NCBI GenBank assembly: GCA_021432635.1
Contig: MU270025.1
Location: forward strand, 1,092,256 to 1,156,255
Origin: Thozetella sp. PMI_491
Lineage: Eukaryota > Ascomycota > Sordariomycetes > Chaetosphaeriales > Chaetosphaeriaceae
DNA length: 64,000 nucleotides
Direction of reading: 5' to 3'
A program made the translations under genes and the position numbers. This document shows, piece after piece, positions 57,394 through 64,000 of this stretch. How positions within the stretch are numbered: position 1 is the stretch's first letter; each line of letters begins with the position of its first letter. Under the pieces are notes generated by a model. It saw only the letters and a list, made by a program, of their open reading frames with translations, was not told the origin of the DNA and did no database searches.

Positions 57394-58474
57394 ATGGCGC
57401 CAGTATACAAGATTGCGCTAATCCAACTAGAACCCAAGGTAGCTATGCTTTCCGTATACTGGAACTAGACTGGACGATAGCTGGTAACAGTCGCCATCTG
57501 TTCATCTCTCAAAGTGGCAAAGGCCGGCGCCCACTTCCTCGTTCCAGTTGCTGTCGAATTAACAGAGCCTAACTCGCTCATTTCCGCAGGAGCTCGCCGT
57601 CGTCGAAAACTTCGACAAGTCCGCAGAGTACATTCGCAATGCCGCAGCTCAAGGTTGTCACCTAGCGGTTCTCCCCGAGTACTATCTTACTTCATGGTGC
57701 GCGGATGACCCAGGGTTCATACCCGCCTGCGCCGAGTCAGTCAGCTATCTATCCCGATACCAGGAACTAGCCCGGGAGCTCAACATCAATATCGTGCCCG
57801 GGACCATATGCGAACCACATCCGCTTGATCCTGCCGCCTCCAACGGGCAAGAGGCAGACCCTACAAGCGTCATCCGTCTCAACGGCAAGCCCGTCGAGGT
57901 ACGAAACATGGCGTACTTCATTTGCGCTGGCACCGGGGAGTTAGCAGGAACGTACCAGAAGAAGAATCTTTGGCACGGCGAGCGGGCGCACCTCGCCCCG
58001 GGAGTCCACCATCCCCACAGGGCCTTCGACACGCCGCTGCTCCGCGCCGACGGCACGCCACTGCGGGCTGGCCTATTGGTCTGCTGGGACGTTGCGTTTC
58101 CTGAAGCCTTCCGGGCGCTGATCTCGGACGGCGCTGAACTCATCATCATCCCGTCTTACTGGACCATGCAGGACGTCGATCCCACCGCATTGGCGCTCAA
58201 CCCGGACTGTGAGCGCGTCTTCCTGTCATCGGCATTGGTCTCACGGGCATATGAGAACACCTGCGCCGTTGTATTCGTGAATAAGGGCGGGCTGAGTCAG
58301 GTTGCTGCCCCCATTACAGGACCCCTAGGAGGCCTGATGGAGCCGGGAGAGGAAGGCATGAAGGTCGTGGAGCTGGACTTGGACTTGCTACGAATTGCGG
58401 AGGAGAACTATAAGGTGAGACAAGATATCAAGGGTGAGAAGTGGCATTATGGATACGAGTTGGTGAAGGATTAA
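57394..58474 (+). CDS. Nitrilase-superfamily C-N hydrolase
   Basis: Exons are 57394-57438 and 57590-58474, giving 309 aa. The 45-nt first exon encodes MAPVYKIALIQLEPK and the 151-nt intron (GTAGCT...CCGCAG) splices in phase 0 to ELAVVENFDKSAEY. The catalytic triad is visible: E45 in LAVLPEYYL, K139 in TYQKKNLWHGE and C180 in LLVCWDVAFPE. The remaining fold is intact to YKVRQDIKGEKWHYGYE. Enzymes of this family cleave nitriles, amides or carbamoyl compounds; the exact substrate is not readable, and the sequence looks closer to amidase-type members than to plant-type nitrilases. The ATG lies in a good context. The gene is complete. Confidence 0.92.
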
Positions 58475-60231
58475 AGGAATTGTGTTCATCCGGGGATTTA
58501 GTCCTCTATTCCTTCTTCCAGTATAGCATCGGTTCCAATCATAAGCTTGCAGCTCTGCTGCGGGACTGGATTTTTAACTTCTTGGTTATACCTCTTCTAC
58601 TTAAGGAAAAGCTCAAATCATATATCGACACTTTCTTTCTTTCTTGCAGCATGTCCATGGAATATCTATGAGTACATTTCCGGGTGGCCACCTCGGCGCT
58701 GGTTACGAGGTCTTCTATGTTGCAGAGGCCTTACACGAGATACCCAGCGGGCACGACAGTTTCCTTAGAGCACTGGGTGAGGTGTGTAGATGTATGTCAG
58801 AAAAGACCACATTCTTGGTCAACAACGGCCCGGTAGTCACCTTCCACTGCCTTCTACGAAGTGATACGACGCTAGACATCAACTTTGGCAGGGAAACATG
58901 GGACCTTTATTTGGCGACATTTCTCTACAGACAATGACTTTGCCTTCGTTTCTCAACAACTGCTATCTCTAGGTATGAGCCACAAGTCCGGGATACCCAT
59001 GGCTGGGATGCCCTACACCGCATATTGAAGTATCAAGGCCAAGAGAAGCCGATCATTATGGCAGTAATTATTCTTAGGCAGCACCCAAACCCCTAGACCA
59101 GCTCAGAATTATGGGAACGTTGCCTCTGCACAGTCCCCTTGTCTGTGGTGTCTGGCCAATGGACACCGAAGGAGCGAGCCCTATACTCGCAGCCGGTGCA
59201 GAACTTCCTGCAACAACATCGAGTTATCGGAGAAAGCGATCGTAAATATATGCGTGCGAGACAGCCGAGGGGTTTCCAGTGAAAAGAGGCTCGGCTCCCA
59301 GTTGGGCACCACGGAGCCTGTACACTTCTACATGTTACCATAGCTAAAAAGTATACGCAAAGGTGTTGAAATAGTTTGTCGTCGCGGGGGACCAGCGAGG
59401 ATGTCCCTCGTCGCGCAGCGCGTGATAAATAAAACGAGATTCTGGGCCACGGCAACTTCTAGAGTGAAATAGTAGCCAATTCATAGCAAAATACCTGTTC
59501 ACTAACACGGTAGTTCAGCTCCTTATGCAGTTTCGGCTACTGTATACCCCTAACTAAGCTGCCATGGCTTGAATACTGGACTATATAAAACACATCACTT
59601 CCATCAGTCTTCTCTTCTACTGAACTTGTCACTGCTATCAACGACTTACGTTACGAAACCGTTGCAATCCAGCCAGACCAAGTTTCACTTCGGTAAAGAA
59701 ACGGCCCCACGACTTAGTTCGGACGAGCTTGAGCTACGGGTTGTCTAATCCCCCGCCAACCGCCGCTTGACCGGGAGCAAGGCGGTCCGCCGAGGTGGGG
59801 GGAGTCTCCCGAACGGCCCCGCCCCGGAACGTGGGGGAGGTGGGCTGCTTCATGCAGGAGGCCACGCATCTGGGGTATCCTCTAGCATAGTATGTGTACC
59901 AAGCTAGGGTCTGTCGGCTGGTCTCTCAAAAGCTACAAGTATCTCCTCGAGGTCGTGCTCGAAAACCAAAAGCCACAGCTCCAATAAGTTTGCCCAAGGC
60001 GAGTCCGGGCGCCAGCTAGAAGTTTCAGGACCTCTTTCCAAACCATCCTCACCGCTGCGAAGACGGCCGAGATCGGTTGCCTTTGACGTTTTTATACATC
60101 TATACAGGGGTTTGGCCGCTCGAGTGACATCGTTACCGCGACTATTGAGCGGATATACCCCTTGTACCTGACCTCCGTTGAACTACTGAGTTACACCACC
60201 TTCTTTTTCTTCCCCCTCCTGGCCAGCACCA
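58475..60231. other. 1.76-kb intergenic region upstream of the BBE-type oxidase
   Basis: It contains a 97-codon ORF at 58644-58937 with a short in-phase continuation (58974-59096) that may be a decayed gene, a canonical TATA-type promoter at 59582 that no long ORF follows closely, and otherwise nothing I can name. Confidence 0.45.
59582..59650 (+). promoter_or_regulatory. Canonical TATA box with pyrimidine-rich start region
   Basis: TATATAAAA at 59582-59590 is followed within 30-40 nt by a CT-rich stretch (cagtcttctcttctac) and then AACTTGTCACTGCTATCAAC, the usual look of a strong fungal core promoter and early 5' UTR on the plus strand. The next good ORF, the BBE-type oxidase, starts 640 nt further on. 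Confidence 0.5.
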
Positions 60232-61766
60232 ATGGCGGCGTCGCCTGCGATTCTCCTCCGGGAATCCACGGACCCGGCAACCTACCAGGCCGCCGTCTGG
60301 CGCCGTGTTTTCAACCTTCGCCGCGACGACTCCCGTGTGCCGCTCGCCGTCTGCCAAGCCCGGACTACTGCCGACGTGGTCGCCGCCGTCCGCCTGGCCA
60401 AGGAGCGCGGCGCCCGCGTGAGCGTCCGCAGCGGCGGCCACAGCTGGGCTGTGTGGAGCGTCCGTCATGATGCCGTGCTGATCGACCTCCAGGACCTCGA
60501 TGTCCCGGAAGGCCAAGCACCGCAGCAAGTTGCTGGGCCCGCGGACGAGGGTCGAAAGACCCCGCCGGGACGCATCGACTACGACCCAAAGACCAAGATC
60601 GTCTCGTGCCCGCCGCAGACGACTGGGTACTGGCTGAACAAGCATCTGGCCACGGTCGACGGGGGCCGGGCGTTTGCCGGCGGTCATTGCCCAGATGTCG
60701 GGCTCGGCGGGTTCCTGCTCCAGGGAGGCATGGGCTGGAACTGTAAGAACTGGGGCTGGGCGTGTGAGAGTATAGTCGGCATTGATGTCGTGACCGCCGA
60801 AGCGGAGGAGCTCCATCTTAGCCCCGTCGAGAACGAGGAGCTCTTCTGGGCGGCACGAGGCGCCGGCCCAGGATTCCCAGCCGTTGTCACCCGCTTCTAC
60901 CTCCACACCCGGCCGCTGATTTCTATGTGGCAAAGCCTGTACTTCTACCCCATCTCGGAGTACAGAAAGGTTCTGCAGTGGGAGATTGACGTAAGTCCCC
61001 AGCTGATGTGGCTACTGTATAATCTCGACCGCTGACCCTAGCCATCGTTTCCTTTCTCCAGCTGTGCCCGACTGCGGACCCTTCTATAGAGGCCGTCGCA
61101 GTCTCTTTGTGCCTCCCCGGCGGGTCGGAGCCTCTGATACTCGCCAACTATCTAAGCTTCGCGCCAGACGAAGCCGCGGCACAAGCTGCGCTGAAGCCCA
61201 TCCATGACTCCCGGCCGGCCGGCGCCAAGATCGAAAGCTACTGCAAGCCCACCGACTTGCCGGAGCAGTACCGCGGCCAGGCAACCAACAACCCGGATGG
61301 CCACCGCTACTGCTCCGAGAATGCTTACATCTCCAACGATGCAGACGTGGTCGATGTCCTTGAGAAAGCTTTCACAACGGTGCCCAACGCCAAGTCGTGT
61401 GCTTTGTACTTCGCCATGAACCCAACCTCGCGCCGCCCCCTCGCGGACATGGCGCTGTCGATGCAGACAGACCACTACTTCGCGCTGTACACGGTGTGGG
61501 AGGACGCCAAGGACGATGCGAGCAACAACGCCTGGGTGCACAACATCATGAAGGAGGTCGAGCGGCGCGCGGACGGGAGTTACCTTGGCGATTCCGACTT
61601 CCAGCATCGGAGGACCAAGTTCTGGAGCGACGAGGCGGCGGCGAAGTTGATGCAGATTAGGAAGAAATGGGACCCCCAGGGCAGGATCTGTGGGTATCTA
61701 GATGCAGGAGACAAGAGCGGCATCGAGGGGCTGAGGAACGAGTTCGAGTGGCAAGCAGGTGCTTGA
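60232..61766 (+). CDS. Berberine-bridge-type FAD-linked oxidoreductase
   Basis: Exons are 60232-60990 and 61062-61766, giving 487 aa. The 71-nt intron (GTAAGT...CTCCAG, branch CTGAC) joins QWEID to LCPTADPS in phase 0. The N-terminal FAD_binding_4 domain has RVSVRSGGHSWAVWS, where H70 is the likely 8-alpha-histidyl FAD attachment site, and GGHCPDVGLGGFLLQGG, where C153 is placed to form the second covalent FAD bond seen in BBE enzymes. The C-terminus ends with the BBE-type segment WDPQGRICGYLDAG. There is no clear signal peptide, so an intracellular enzyme is likely. Such oxidases act in fungal alkaloid and polyketide pathways; the substrate is unknown. It is tail-to-tail with a P450 only 185 nt away. 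Confidence 0.92.
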
Positions 61767-61951
61767 ACGGACGACGTCGGCGAGGCTTGGTCGGGCCATG
61801 CCTTGGGGGAGCGAAACGCTTCTGTATTGTAATAATTACGGATCCCCCACCCCCCCAAAAGACCCAGACCACTCCTCCCAATGCATAAAAAGAATACAAC
61901 AGAACAAGTCATGATTGTCAGGCATCTACTCATAATCTTTGTCGGTCTCAT

Positions 61952-63839
61952 CTATGCCTTCACTTCCTTCTCGCCCGTGGGGACGCCACCCTCGGGGACC
62001 ACAAGATCCCTCAGCTTGAACGTAGTCGTGAAATTCTTTTGCTTCACGAACCAAGCGTTGACGAGCTCCCACTCCTGAGTGGGATCCTGGAAATTGACCT
62101 GTGGTGTCTCTTGTCAGCGGGGTTCGTTCAAATGCGAAATCTGGGGGATGGCCATCCCAGAGGTGGCGACCTACCTCGAACCGCCGCAGGATGCTGGGCA
62201 CCACCTTGTATATCTCCAGCAGGCTGATGTTCTTCCCGATGCAAGTCCGGCTGCCCATTCCAAACTGGAACATAGTCCCATTCATCTCTCGGATCCGCTG
62301 TGCCTCGGCCTCCCTGCCGGCTTCGCCTAGGCTCTCGTCTGGCAGCCACCGCTCCGGCCGGTACACTTCGACGTCCTCTCCAAACACATCCTTGTTCCGG
62401 TGGATCACCCACGCCGAGCACCCTACGATCGTGCCACCCTGTACGAAGTGGCCAGCGATCTCAGTCCCTCCCTTGGGGACGATACGCTCCAGCGGCAGAC
62501 CAGCGGCCGGGTGGAGCCTGAAGGCTTCCTTCACACAGGCGTCCAAGTACGGCAGCTCCTGACTCTCGTGCCAAGTCACCAGCCCGGTCTCGTAGTCGCT
62601 AAATTTCCCAGTGCGGCCGTGCTCGTCGATTTCTGCCAATAGCTTCTCCATCTTCTCCGGGTGCTTGAGCAAAAAGTAGAAAACGGCAGACAGGCTGATG
62701 GCTGTGGTCTCGGATCCGGCGAAGGCCATGGACACCGCCATAGTCTGGACCATAGCGTCGGACATGAACTCGGGACGCGCCTCCCGGGCGGCCAGGAATT
62801 TGGAGAGAAGGTCAGGCGACTTGACCTTGGGCGGCTTGACCGAGGTCGGAAGGAGCGGCGCCTTGCCGTCGCCGTTCTCAAGCTCGGGAAGACGCTCGGC
62901 CATGCGGGCGCGGGCGAAGCGGGCGACGGGGAAAGTCGAGTCGACAATGCCCCATTGCGAGAGACGTAGGTAAATCGGGTTCTTGAGGAAGATCCGATCT
63001 AGAAGGGGGATTTGGCCGACCTAACACATCCATGTTAACTTAAACACCCTACGTTGAGGGGCCGTGGAACAGCCGAAGGGAATGTACCGGGGCGACGTAG
63101 AGGAACAGCCAAGTGAGATAAGCCACAATTCCCTCAACGTCCTCGTTCTTCTCGATGAACCCGTGTCTCTTCCCGTACGTGATCTCGCCAATGACGTCAA
63201 AGGCATAGAACTGCAGCCATTGCGTAAAATCACATGGCTTCTCTCCGTCCGCGAACAAGCGTTCGGTCTGCTTAAGGAAGATCTTCGTCGTGTTGTCAAC
63301 GAAAGGTTCGTACTGAACCAGGGCGGACATGGCGAAGGCCGAGTTGACGCAGCGCCTGAATTGCTGATGGAAGTCGTTGTCGGTTGTGCTGAACAGCGAC
63401 TGGAGGGAGTTTCCCTTAACGACGGACTGCTGGACGACATAGAAGTCGGACTTGGTACACAATGTCAGCCTCTGAACTCCACACAGTACCAGACCGGGGC
63501 GGAAAGGTTCCAGGCGAATTTTACCTTGATGAAGCCCTTGTTCAGGCCATAGATGGTCTTGAGCGCCTTGGGGTCCGCGAAAGACAGCGAGTTGGGTCCT
63601 AGACGGACAACATCACCGTACTTCTTGTGAAGTGCGATGTGGGTTATATCGGCCCGTCGTCCATACACGTCCACGAATCGCCACCAATCCGTCAGCGAGG
63701 CCAGGAAAGGCCCCGGGTATTTGTTCAGGCCATGCTTATATCTGTTCCTTACCAGCCATCCCGTGCCGAGGACGATAGCGACCAGGACCCAGTGTACGAT
63801 GAGGAGCTCTACGACAGCGCCCGCAATACCCTTCTGCAT
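61952..63839 (-). CDS. Cytochrome P450, pisatin-demethylase-like
   Basis: Exons are 63839-63525, 63450-63088, 63020-62175 and 62098-61952, all in phase 0, giving 556 aa. Introns are 67-76 nt with GTAAAA, GTACAT and GTAGGT donors. The N-terminal anchor spans residues 8-28 (AVVELLIVHWVLVAIVLGTGW). Motifs: KYPGPFLASLTDWW, ITHIALHKKYGDVVRLGPN, I-helix AFAGSETTA, ExxR in KEAFRLHP, YRPERWL, and the haem loop FQFGMGSRTCIGKN with C486 as ligand. This set resembles pisatin demethylase and its relatives, which oxidise aromatic or phenolic compounds. The frame opens upstream at TTG; the ATG at 63839 directly precedes the anchor. Its 3' end abuts the FAD oxidase gene, suggesting a metabolic pair. Confidence 0.94.
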
Positions 63840-64000
63840 CTTGCCGTGAGAAGACAGGGAGGGTAGTGTAGGAGGCAAAGAGGGAGGCTTCTTTGTTGAA
63901 AAGGATTGTCAGCCTGGCGGAAATACTGTGAAGGATCTAGAGACGGGCATAGATGCTTGGCCACCCGGGGGTATTTAACGGGGATGGTGCCGGTGTGGGG
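63840..64000 (-). promoter_or_regulatory. Promoter/leader of the pisatin-demethylase-like P450
   Basis: This 161-nt stretch upstream of the P450 ATG runs to the window edge. On the minus strand TTAAATA at 63972-63978 is a weak TATA-like sequence about 135 nt before the start codon. Confidence 0.35.

Noticed and set aside
61926-62903. Single 325-codon ORF ending at 61926 as the P450 3' end
   Set aside because: It reads through the 62099-62174 intron and shifts frame; splicing to VNFQDPTQEWE gives the proper P450 C-terminus and a stop at 61952.

Overview
The window comes from the nuclear genome of a filamentous ascomycete, most likely a Sordariomycete. Genes carry short introns (about 47-220 nt) with GTRNGY donors, CTAAC/CTGAC-type branch sites and YAG acceptors. 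Intergenic DNA is GC-rich. Several gene families are typical of Pezizomycotina: DUF3638 proteins, NimX-like CDK1, PclA-like cyclin, and LovA-like and pisatin-demethylase-like P450s. I place about 17 protein-coding genes with exon coordinates, one ORF with an internal stop, and one doubtful small ORF. No rRNA, tRNA, CRISPR array or intact transposon was seen. All product calls come from reading translations and motifs by eye; no database search was run.

Left block (1-15.1 kb): the 3' part of a giant DUF3638/DUF3645 P-loop protein cut by the window edge, a thimet-oligopeptidase-like M3 metallopeptidase, a small VOC (glyoxalase-fold) protein, a secreted CAP/PR-1 protein with a GPI-like tail, an FAD aromatic monooxygenase and a LovA-like P450. 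The FAD enzyme and the P450 could be a small tailoring pair.

Centre (15.1-34.1 kb): a GC-rich gene desert of about 19 kb holds one confident gene, a Pho85-type (PclA/Pcl1) cyclin, with about 11.5 kb of empty DNA upstream of it. The desert contains a (TG)n microsatellite, homopolymer runs and a ten-copy 8-bp minisatellite. It ends at cdc2/nimX (CDK1).

Housekeeping block (34.1-50.5 kb): CDK1 is divergent from an AlkB-like 2OG-Fe(II) dioxygenase. Next comes a five-domain Rap1-type telomere protein (BRCT, Myb, Myb, ARID, Rap1 C-terminus), divergent from the DHHC palmitoyltransferase SWF1. An EngB/Mrx8-type mitochondrial GTPase is head-to-head with the ATP-synthase assembly factor FMC1. An interrupted unknown ORF and a 1195-aa unknown protein follow. 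A 15-nt run of telomeric repeat (two and a half CCCTAA units) lies 68 nt upstream of the Rap1 start codon.

Right block (50.5-64 kb): a 5.3-kb gene-free stretch, the Hsp90 co-chaperone AHA1, a nitrilase-family C-N hydrolase, then a berberine-bridge-type FAD oxidase tail-to-tail with a pisatin-demethylase-like P450, which may be the edge of a metabolic cluster running past the window. The most interesting items are the telomere repeat in front of rap1, the duplicated Myb exon with conserved intron position in rap1, the ARID domain in that protein, and the isolated G1-type cyclin.
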